The translations under genes were made by a program, and so were the position numbers. This document shows, one piece after another, positions 5,565 to 10,628 of a DNA stretch of 10,628 nt (the stretch's first letter is position 1; every line of letters begins with the position of its first letter). Source of the stretch: a bacterium (lineage in GTDB: Bacteria; Hydrothermota; UBA3073; JACQXS01; JAUWAR01); the NCBI GenBank assembly GCA_030601965.1, contig JAUWAR010000041.1, forward strand, positions 1 to 10,628, read 5' to 3'. The notes beneath the pieces are model-generated. The model worked only from the letters and a program-made list of their open reading frames with translations, searched no databases and was not told where the DNA came from.

Positions 5565-6347
5565 ATGAATCCTGTTTGTTATTTATGTGGACAAGAGATA
5601 GTTAATGAAATGCCTAGTGGTGATCATACTGTACAACAACAATTCATTAAAAGAAGCCAACCCAAAGCAAAGGGTTTTGATTATGGTGGTAAAATACCCA
5701 CTCATGCAAAGTGTAATAATCGGTTTGGCCCAGAAAAGATGTGCCTCAGGGCTTTGCAATTATTAGGAATTGATAATCAAATATATGTAAATTCCAAAAA
5801 TCCTGAAATTAAAATCCAAACCTTTAAAAAAGAGGAGTTAAATTCTTTTTCAAAAGAAGATTTTAAATTTTTTGGATTAATAGACACCCCTTATGAAAAT
5901 TGGGCTCCCAATCCAGATTTTTTCAAAGATAAAAAACCTGTAAATGTGTTAGAAAGAGCATTGAACATTGCCCTTTCAGTTTTAACAAAAAGTGCAGCAG
6001 CATTATTAGTAAAGCGTTATCAAATTTCTCCGAAAAGTGAATGGAATATACTTTGTATGCCTTATAAATTACAAAAAGCCACTGATGATTTTGATTCTAT
6101 TTTTGGAAAAACAAAACCTTTTGATATTGGCATTAAGATATGGATTAAAAAATATAAAAATTCAGAAGATTTTTTTGTTCGGTATAAGAATGAAAAAATG
6201 CTATTAATAATTGTATTTACTTTTTCTCAAGACGAAACATGCCTTAAAGCCTGTATAGAAACATTCCAAGAAGCTGGAAAATTTTTATTTAAAAGTCCTA
6301 AATTAATGGATTTAGTTAATTATGACTGGTCAAATAATGCTTTCTAA
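5565..6347 (+). CDS. HNH-type zinc-finger nuclease candidate, cassette gene
   Basis: A 260-residue protein whose first 57 residues match the HNH/His-Me finger layout: CxxC (C5, C8), then DH (D20-H21) in a GDHTVQQQFI context comparable to the EHVIPK motif of HNH endonucleases, and HAKCNNRFG with H47, C50 and N51-N52 followed by FGPE. The Cys/His set would hold structural zinc, and H21 and N51/N52 would be catalytic. The remaining 200 residues are unlike anything I recognise: alpha-rich in the centre (NVLERALNIALSVLTKSAAALL, about 127-148), then a strand-like C-terminal part. No ribosome binding site precedes the ATG, and base composition is more AT-rich than in flanking genes. The stop codon TAA (6345-6347) runs directly into an attC site, as in integron cassettes. 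Function is inferred from the motif only; a defence nuclease is plausible. Confidence 0.7.
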   Translation: MNPVCYLCGQEIVNEMPSGDHTVQQQFIKRSQPKAKGFDYGGKIPTHAKCNNRFGPEKMCLRALQLLGIDNQIYVNSKNPEIKIQTFKKEELNSFSKEDFKFFGLIDTPYENWAPNPDFFKDKKPVNVLERALNIALSVLTKSAAALLVKRYQISPKSEWNILCMPYKLQKATDDFDSIFGKTKPFDIGIKIWIKKYKNSEDFFVRYKNEKMLLIIVFTFSQDETCLKACIETFQEAGKFLFKSPKLMDLVNYDWSNNAF

Positions 6348-6418
6348 TCTAACAAGGCGATGCACCTGACCGCTATTTTGCTACTCTCCATAGCGGTAGG
6401 TGAGTTTAGTCGTTATAG
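6347..6418 (+). other. integron attC recombination site
   Basis: ATCTAAC (6347-6353) fits the R'' consensus RYYYAAC and overlaps the upstream stop codon. The arms CACCT-ACCGCTAT (6363-6367, 6369-6376) and ATAGCGGT-AGGTG (6390-6397, 6398-6402) pair over 13 bp with a single extrahelical G at 6368, the hallmark that marks the recombined strand of attC hairpins. The 13-nt loop (6377-6389) is the variable terminal structure. Unpaired central spacers follow (6354-6362 and 6403-6411), and then GTTATAG (6412-6418) is R', with AAC/GTT pairing across the site; its last positions deviate from GTTRRRY. The wording TAACAAGGCGATGCACC and GGTGAGTTTAGTCGTTA resembles widespread attC sites. The next gene starts 12 bases later. 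Confidence 0.88.
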
Positions 6419-6430
6419 GAAAATAAAAAC

Positions 6431-7057
6431 ATGGAAAAATTAACAAAAGAAATTGTTGTTCATACTTGGTTTTTCAGTGGTTTAAAAGACCTTTTCTTTG
6501 CATTTCAAATAGACTCCCCTTTCCACTACGAACCCTTTTTAAATGCACTGGGCTTCGAAAAAATATGCAAGGCATATCTGCTTGCCGAAAATTCAAGTAA
6601 ATACGAAAACTTAGATGGTTATGAAGCAAGGAAAAAAATTGATTCTTTGGCAAAGGCAAAAAAATGGGGACATAATTTAAAATGCATGGTTAATAAAATT
6701 AAAAAGGGGATAGGTGACCAAAAATTAGAAAATATGATAAATCAAAATTTTGACGGCTACACAGGCAACCAACTCATTGAAGTTATGCAAGCTGCTTATC
6801 TTGAATGTAGATATCCTGGTCCTAGTCACATTCACGAAAAATTCCCTATTAAAGGTTTTGATCTAATATGTTCGACAGGAATCCAAAAATTCTGTTTTGC
6901 ATTCACTTGTAAAATTATGATCCACATAAAAGGAAAATTTAATATTTCAATCCCTAAAAGGGAATTTTATCAAGTCATTGCAGGTGAGGCGGGTAGGAGG
7001 TTTTGCAATCTATTTTTAAAAAATCTCCCTGATGATTATTTTAAATTAAACCTATGA
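6431..7057 (+). CDS. HEPN-like domain protein, cassette gene
   Basis: A 208-residue protein, probably mostly helical. GFEKICKAYLLAE (41-53) and WGHNLKCMVNKI (79-90) resemble the first helices of HEPN domains (LG-E-CLKAYLL, then GHDLKKL). YLECRYPGPSHIH (123-135) recalls the RYP segment of HEPN proteins and contains R127-x5-H133, within the spacing of the HEPN catalytic Rx4-6H motif. HEPN proteins are often RNases or AMP-ylation targets in toxin-antitoxin and anti-phage systems. No MNT nucleotidyltransferase partner is present. It begins directly after the attC site, whose trailing AGGA (6417-6420) can serve as ribosome binding site. It is AT-rich, and a degenerate attC-like stretch follows the stop. 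The fold call is by eye and moderate; activity is inference. Confidence 0.6.
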   Translation: MEKLTKEIVVHTWFFSGLKDLFFAFQIDSPFHYEPFLNALGFEKICKAYLLAENSSKYENLDGYEARKKIDSLAKAKKWGHNLKCMVNKIKKGIGDQKLENMINQNFDGYTGNQLIEVMQAAYLECRYPGPSHIHEKFPIKGFDLICSTGIQKFCFAFTCKIMIHIKGKFNISIPKREFYQVIAGEAGRRFCNLFLKNLPDDYFKLNL

Positions 7058-7117
7058 CAACTCAATCCAGCGGATCTAACTTTGGCACTTCGCAAACACG
7101 CGAGACGCTATATGTAA
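7054..7117 (+). other. possible degenerate or truncated attC site
   Basis: Right after the HEPN-like stop comes ACAACTCAATCCAGCGGAT, which looks like the left arm (R''-L'') of a common attC type. ATCTAAC (7074-7080) is also a perfect RYYYAAC. At the other end, GACGCTATATG (7104-7114) resembles the attC end GTCGTTATAGG at 6410-6419, but with GTT changed to GCT. I cannot find a convincing long stem between the two; only CT-T-CGC/GCGAG pairs in the middle. A decayed or chimeric site is the best guess. Confidence 0.28.
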
Positions 7118-7135
7118 TTTTAAAAACCGACACTG

Positions 7136-7603
7136 ATGATTAAAAAGATTGGAAACTATTATCTGACTCAAGACATTAACTCTGCAGAAGGGTTGAAAGA
7201 ATTTTCAGATGAAGAATATTATATGGCTGAACAAGTAGGAATGAAACGAATGTTGGAAGATGAGAAAATGTTCAATGGACTTAATCCCGAGTTCGCATCT
7301 ATTTCTTGGGAATCCATAACGATAGGTTCTACTAAAGGGAAAATTTATAAAATTGCTTTGCAATTAAACAGCACTGATAAAAAATTTGCTAAAGGAGTTT
7401 TAAATAAAGTAGTAGAATTCGTGAACAAGGAGATTGGAAAATACAACGAACATCCATTTCTTTCCACCAAATACATCTGGGACACAACAGAGGGAAATAT
7501 AATACTTTACAGAAAGAGTAGGTTTAATATTCATTCCGTTAATATCCTTTTTACTTCAAATTTTATTAGAGAACAAGTTCTAAAATTGCAAGGATGTCTA
7601 TAA
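7136..7603 (+). CDS. hypothetical protein, cassette-like gene
   Basis: A 155-residue protein I do not recognise. It opens MIKKIGNYYLTQ, has an acidic helical stretch (about 22-46), then alternating strand-like segments: ISWESITIGSTKGKIYKIALQL (56-77), a helix (FAKGVLNKVVEFVNKEIGKY, 84-103), and YIWDTTEGNIILYR (113-126) followed by SVNILFTSNF (134-143). The order strand-helix-strand-strand suggests a small alpha/beta domain. No signal peptide, membrane segment or catalytic motif is visible. No clear ribosome binding site precedes ATG 7136. Its composition and position beside the attC-bearing genes suggest that it too is a cassette gene. Eight bases after the stop lies a half palindromic element. 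Confidence 0.65.
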   Translation: MIKKIGNYYLTQDINSAEGLKEFSDEEYYMAEQVGMKRMLEDEKMFNGLNPEFASISWESITIGSTKGKIYKIALQLNSTDKKFAKGVLNKVVEFVNKEIGKYNEHPFLSTKYIWDTTEGNIILYRKSRFNIHSVNILFTSNFIREQVLKLQGCL

Positions 7604-7610
7604 GTATTAT

Positions 7611-7634
7611 CGCAGGCTAAAGCCTGCGGCTACC
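7611..7634. repeat. half palindromic element (same family as 1621-1683)
   Basis: CGCAGGCT-aa-AGCCTGCG (7611-7628) followed by GCTACC matches the right half of the element between ptsH and ptsI in hairpin length, two-base loop and flanking CTACC. The left hairpin and the GGTAG arm are missing. It sits eight bases after the stop of the third island gene and could also act as a transcript-end hairpin, though there is no T-run. Confidence 0.8.
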
Positions 7635-7750
7635 ATTGTTTGTATTATGCCATTTTAATCAATTGATATAACTATCGCTTTCCTACCCTTCTTATCCTTT
7701 CTTCGCCTCCCAACCTTAATCCTGGAAGATACGGAAGGACTATAGATAAA

Positions 7751-7778
7751 ATCCGAATGACGAAATCCGAATGACGAA
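7751..7778 (+). repeat. perfect 14-bp tandem duplication
   Basis: ATCCGAATGACGAA occurs twice with no spacer (7751-7764 and 7765-7778). It is non-coding and one of four minisatellites in the window. Confidence 0.9.
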
Positions 7779-7906
7779 TTGGGTTGTCGGTAATAGGCAT
7801 AGATGTAGAATCGGGAACGGAACTTGAAGTCCCTGTGACTTATGTTCTTGTGGTGCTTCCTTATATTTTGTAATTTCCATTTTTAAAAAATTCTAATTTT
7901 TAAATC

Positions 7907-7935
7907 TTGACACTTAAAAAAACAGTAATTAAATT
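7907..7935 (+). promoter_or_regulatory. sigma70-type promoter for dnaB
   Basis: A perfect TTGACA (7907-7912) is followed after 17 bp by TAAATT (7930-7935, 4 of 6). Transcription would begin near 7942, only about 16 bases before the dnaB ATG, and no Shine-Dalgarno is visible in that short leader. The -35 context matches that of the pts promoter. Confidence 0.65.
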
Positions 7936-7957
7936 ATCATTAGAATAATTGATAATT

Positions 7958-9310
7958 ATGGCTAAGAAGAGAGAGGAACCACAAGCAATAGAAGCGGAAC
8001 AGAGTGTATTGGGCTCAATGATTTTAGAAAGGGATGCGATTGCCAGGGTTATGGAGATTTTAAATGATAGAAGTTTTTATCTTGATTCTCATAGGAAAAT
8101 TTTTAACACAATTGTGTCGCTTTATGATAAAAACATACCTGTAGATTTAGTAACTCTGACTGATGAACTTAATAATAGAAAAGAGATTGAAACTATTGGG
8201 GGGGCGGAGTATCTTGCCACACTTCTTGAGCAAACACCCTCAATTGCTAATATAACACACTATGCCAAGATAGTTAAGGAAAAAGCAACTCTGAGGGAGA
8301 TGATAATAGCGGCACAGAAGATTGCAAATGCAGGATATGAAACTGTTAGCAATGTAGATGATGTATTAGATAAAGCAGAACAACTTGTATTTAATATAAA
8401 AGAGAAAAGAGTAACAAAAGGATTTACCCCGATAAAAGCCATTGTGAAAGAATCCTTTGAGGTAATAGAACAACTTCGTGAAAGCAAGAAGCGTGTTACG
8501 GGAATTCCGTCAGGTTTTAGAGACCTTGATAATATAACGACAGGGTTTCATCCTCAAGAACTCATTGTTATAGCAGCAAGGCCCTCTATTGGGAAAACTG
8601 CTTTATGCCTGAATATAGCAGTTAATGCAGCGATGCGTGCTAAGTCTGGTGTTGGGATTTTTAGTTTAGAGATGGCAAAAGGGCAGGTGGTGCAACGGAT
8701 GCTATGCACAGAAGCAGAGGTTTCCTCTCAAAAGGTAAGAACAGGATATGTTGGAGATAAAGATTGGCCCAATCTTACTGCGGCAGCAGGGGCACTTTAT
8801 GAGACTCCTATTTTTATTGATGATACACCAGCGATTTCGATTCTCGAGTTAAGGGCAAAAGCAAGAAGACTTAAATCCAAAGAAGATATAAAACTTATTA
8901 TCGTAGATTATCTACAGTTAATGTCAGGACCCAGTACAGAAAACAGACAGCAGGAAATTTCGGCTATTTCAAGGTCATTAAAAGGGCTTGCCAAAGAACT
9001 TAATATTCCTATTATAGCTGTTTCCCAGCTTTCAAGGGCAGTAGAGACAAGACAGGATAGAAGACCTATTCTTTCAGACCTGCGAGAATCAGGGGCTATT
9101 GAACAGGATGCTGACTCGGTGTTCTTTATACATAGACCCCATAGATATAGCGACGACCCTGAGAAGAAAGGTAGGGCAGATATAATTATTGGAAAACAGA
9201 GAAATGGACCACTTGGCACTATCAAATTGGCGTTTCTTGAAGAATATACCAAGTTTAAGGACTTGAGTAGAGAGAAGATAGTTGGTATTGGGACAGAGGA
9301 AACAGAATGA
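7958..9310 (+). CDS. dnaB: replicative DNA helicase DnaB
   Basis: Hexameric 5'-3' helicase of the replication fork, which also recruits primase. It has 450 residues, the standard length, counted from ATG 7958 (MAKKREEPQAIEAEQSVLGSMI); a TTG three codons upstream is in frame but not needed. The N-terminal helical domain covers about 8-105, then a linker, and the RecA-like domain from about 180. Walker A is ARPSIGKT (207-214), the SLEM segment is at 236-239, Walker B is LIIVDYLQLM (313-322), SQLSRAVETRQDRRPILSDLRESGAIEQDAD covers 356-386, and the arginine-finger region KQRNGP is at 413-418. No intein or insertion interrupts it. It overlaps the downstream permease by ATGA. The usual rplI neighbour is absent; the cassette island lies upstream instead. 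Confidence 0.98.
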   Translation: MAKKREEPQAIEAEQSVLGSMILERDAIARVMEILNDRSFYLDSHRKIFNTIVSLYDKNIPVDLVTLTDELNNRKEIETIGGAEYLATLLEQTPSIANITHYAKIVKEKATLREMIIAAQKIANAGYETVSNVDDVLDKAEQLVFNIKEKRVTKGFTPIKAIVKESFEVIEQLRESKKRVTGIPSGFRDLDNITTGFHPQELIVIAARPSIGKTALCLNIAVNAAMRAKSGVGIFSLEMAKGQVVQRMLCTEAEVSSQKVRTGYVGDKDWPNLTAAAGALYETPIFIDDTPAISILELRAKARRLKSKEDIKLIIVDYLQLMSGPSTENRQQEISAISRSLKGLAKELNIPIIAVSQLSRAVETRQDRRPILSDLRESGAIEQDADSVFFIHRPHRYSDDPEKKGRADIIIGKQRNGPLGTIKLAFLEEYTKFKDLSREKIVGIGTEETE

Positions 9311-10044
9311 GGAATTTCTTTGAATATATTGGTAAGGTTTTTTTGTTTATTTCTGAGATAATAAAAACTATACTCAAAATCCCACAATCGTTCAGGCTTA
9401 TTATTGAACAGATAGTCAGTATTGGAGTGCAATCCCTTTCTATTATAATTTTCACTTCTTTTTTTGCTGGTATGGCAACAGCGTTTCAGGCAAAATATCA
9501 GGCAGGAGAATATATGCCCGAGATATATATAGGAATGTCAACTGCAAAGGCATTTCTTATAGTATTGGGTCCATTGCTTACCGGGCTAATTATATCGGGA
9601 AGGGTTGCCTCGTCTATAGCGGCTGAACTTGGGACAATGAAAGTAACAGAACAAATAGATGCCCTTGAAACAATGGCTATAAATCCAATTAGGTATTTAG
9701 TGCTTCCAAGAGTTATTGCAGGTGCCATATCTATTCCGTTTCTCACGGTAATCTTTATAGTAGTAGCATGTCTTGGTGGAATAGTATGTGCAGGCACTAT
9801 ACTTGGCATAAAACCAACAATTTTTATAGAGGGACTGAGAATGAACTTTATACCACATGAACTATGGGGAGGGCTTTTAAAGGCTTTTTGTTTTGGAATG
9901 ATAATGACTATTATGGGAAGTTTTTATGGATTTAACGCTAAGGGAGGTGCAGAAGGGGTAGGCAAAGCCGCCACATCTGCTGTAATATCATCATCTATTC
10001 TTGTGCTGGTTTTTGAGTTTATAATTGCACAACTTGTGTTTTGA
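9307..10044 (+). CDS. mlaE: MlaE-family ABC transporter permease (lipid transport)
   Basis: Inner-membrane permease of the Mla/MCE-type phospholipid transporter, which works with an MlaF ATPase and an MCE-domain (MlaD) protein between inner and outer membrane. The 245 residues begin with an amphipathic segment and then hydrophobic helices at about 42-60, 80-105, 137-163, 190-207 and 223-243. The family core FFAGMATAFQAKYQAG (52-67), GPLLTGLIISGRVASSIAAELGTMKVTEQIDALETMAINPIRYLVLPR (88-135) and the GSFYGFNAKGGAEGVGKAATSAV segment (204-226) are all there. Its start overlaps the dnaB stop in ATGA, so translation is coupled to the helicase gene. Its ATPase partner follows after an 83-base gap that contains two perfect hairpins. 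E. coli mla function is the reference; the cargo here is inferred. Confidence 0.93.
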   Translation: MRNFFEYIGKVFLFISEIIKTILKIPQSFRLIIEQIVSIGVQSLSIIIFTSFFAGMATAFQAKYQAGEYMPEIYIGMSTAKAFLIVLGPLLTGLIISGRVASSIAAELGTMKVTEQIDALETMAINPIRYLVLPRVIAGAISIPFLTVIFIVVACLGGIVCAGTILGIKPTIFIEGLRMNFIPHELWGGLLKAFCFGMIMTIMGSFYGFNAKGGAEGVGKAATSAVISSSILVLVFEFIIAQLVF

Positions 10045-10054
10045 GACTTGTGTG

Positions 10055-10110
10055 CTGTCGGGAGTTTCCTCCCGACAGAAGGATATGTGTCAGGAGGTAA
10101 CTCCTGACAC
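10055..10110. repeat. pair of perfect 10-bp hairpins between mlaE and mlaF (REP/BIME-like)
   Basis: CTGTCGGGAG-tttc-CTCCCGACAG (10055-10078) and GTGTCAGGAG-gtaa-CTCCTGACAC (10087-10110), eight bases apart. The tandem-hairpin design matches the elements upstream of ptsH and between ptsH and ptsI, but the outer stem is weak here (GTG/CAC). There is no T-run, so it is not a classical terminator, though such stems can stabilise or attenuate the transcript between mlaE and mlaF. Confidence 0.85.
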
Positions 10111-10127
10111 CACTATCGCATCGTTAA

Positions 10128-10628
10128 ATGATAAAAATTGTTGACTTAAAAAAGTCTTTTAACTCTAATCCGGTGCTTGATGGAGTCAATCTTGAGATAG
10201 AAACGGGAAAGACTACAGTAATAATAGGGAGATCTGGATGTGGAAAAACGGTGCTTCTCAAGCATATTTGTGCTTTGTTAGTGCCAGACGAAGGAAAAGT
10301 ATATGTAGATAATATAGATGTAGGAGAGGCAAAAAGTGCGGAGTTATATAAACTCAGAAAAAAGATAGGTGTTGTTTTTCAGGGCTCTGCCCTTCTTGAC
10401 TCACTTACAGTTGCCGAGAATATCTCACTTGGATTAAGAGAGCATACAAAACTGTCAAAACAGGAAATAGACAAGATTGTTAAAGAAAAACTTGATTTAG
10501 TAGAACTTGATGAATCTGTGGAAGGTAAAAAGCCCATAGAATTATCAGGGGGAATGAAAAAAAGGGTGGCGATTGCCAGGGCACTTGCAATGGAACCAAC
10601 ATATCTTCTATATGATGAACCAACTACA
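10128..10628 (+). CDS. mlaF: MlaF-family ABC transporter ATPase, N-terminal part (3' end outside window)
   Basis: Nucleotide-binding subunit that would drive the MlaE permease just upstream. 167 codons are visible from ATG 10128, frame open to the window end, out of roughly 245-270. Walker A is GRSGCGKT (34-41), the Q-loop Q85 sits in IGVVFQGSALLDSLTVAENI, the ABC signature is LSGGMKKR (139-146), and Walker B is YLLYDEPTT (159-167) exactly at the edge. The GALFDSLTV-like motif after the Q-loop is typical of MlaF/Ttg2A proteins. No Shine-Dalgarno is visible before the ATG; the gap contains the double-hairpin element, so coupling to mlaE is looser than between dnaB and mlaE. Confidence 0.93.
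   Translation, partial: MIKIVDLKKSFNSNPVLDGVNLEIETGKTTVIIGRSGCGKTVLLKHICALLVPDEGKVYVDNIDVGEAKSAELYKLRKKIGVVFQGSALLDSLTVAENISLGLREHTKLSKQEIDKIVKEKLDLVELDESVEGKKPIELSGGMKKRVAIARALAMEPTYLLYDEPTT

Larger units (their letters stand above)
7604..7957. other. repeat-rich spacer between island and dnaB
   Basis: About 350 bases without a credible gene. It holds the half palindromic element (7611-7634), a perfect 14-bp tandem duplication (7751-7778) and the dnaB promoter (7907-7935). The - strand stays open for about 75 codons (stop at 7655-7657, bounded by another in-frame stop near 7890) with an Arg/Lys-rich C-terminal end, but it has no ATG, GTG or TTG start that I can see. It is probably non-coding or a remnant. 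Confidence 0.6.

Noticed and set aside
6347..6418. Small RNA or tRNA-like structure
   Set aside because: The stem, extrahelical base and end boxes fit attC, and no anticodon arm or CCA-type acceptor pairing can be drawn.
8908..9432. 174-codon antisense open frame over the dnaB/mlaE junction
   Set aside because: It lies opposite invariant DnaB motifs, has no ribosome binding site or recognisable protein sequence, and arises from the codon bias of the + strand genes.
10055..10110. Intrinsic terminator after mlaE
   Set aside because: The stems are strong but no T-run follows either hairpin, and mlaF continues the operon; classed as a repeat element.

Overview
The window is an AT-rich bacterial segment in which every gene I can support reads on the + strand. 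MlaE/MlaF-type lipid transport genes point to a diderm (outer-membrane) cell, and ispD/ispF point to the MEP isoprenoid pathway. The mix of MEP genes, a soluble PTS pair, an archaeal-style phosphoglucose/phosphomannose isomerase, and many small palindromic and minisatellite repeats looks like an uncultured candidate-phylum genome (Omnitrophota or a similar lineage). That placement is an impression, not a proof.

Layout. (1) 1-832: 3' end of ispD overlapping ispF by ATGA. (2) 833-1220: a sigma70-type promoter, a cold-shock protein gene and an intrinsic terminator, forming a self-contained unit. (3) 1239-5453: a palindromic repeat, then ptsH, a second palindromic repeat flanked by a duplicated ptsH/ptsI junction, ptsI, a phosphoglucose/phosphomannose isomerase and a sugar-1-phosphate nucleotidyltransferase. 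The last three are tightly packed. Together they suggest hexose-phosphate interconversion and nucleotide-sugar supply beside a PTS phosphorelay with no sugar permease in view.

(4) 5454-7603: an island of three small AT-rich genes unrelated to their neighbours: an HNH-type nuclease candidate, a HEPN-like protein and an unknown. Between the first two lies a well-formed integron attC recombination site (6347-6418) that begins at the stop codon of the first gene. A strong promoter-like sequence precedes the island and a possible degenerate attC follows the second gene. This looks like a small integron cassette cluster without an integrase in view, carrying candidate nucleic-acid-targeting proteins. 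It is the most interesting part of the window. (5) 7604-7957: a repeat-rich spacer with half of a palindromic element, a perfect 14-bp tandem duplication and the dnaB promoter. (6) 7958-10628: replicative helicase dnaB, overlapping by ATGA an MlaE-family permease, then a double-hairpin repeat and the 5' part of an MlaF-family ATPase cut by the window end.

Small repeats run through the region: four palindromic elements (three double, one half) at gene junctions, and four minisatellites with units of 7, 8, 14 and 17 bp. Two of the minisatellites lie inside coding sequence and add lysine-rich charged linkers to EI and to the nucleotidyltransferase. Two further points stand out. HPr has aspartate at the position of regulatory Ser46, and the ptsH/ptsI boundary is an apparent 17-bp duplication around an inserted palindromic element.
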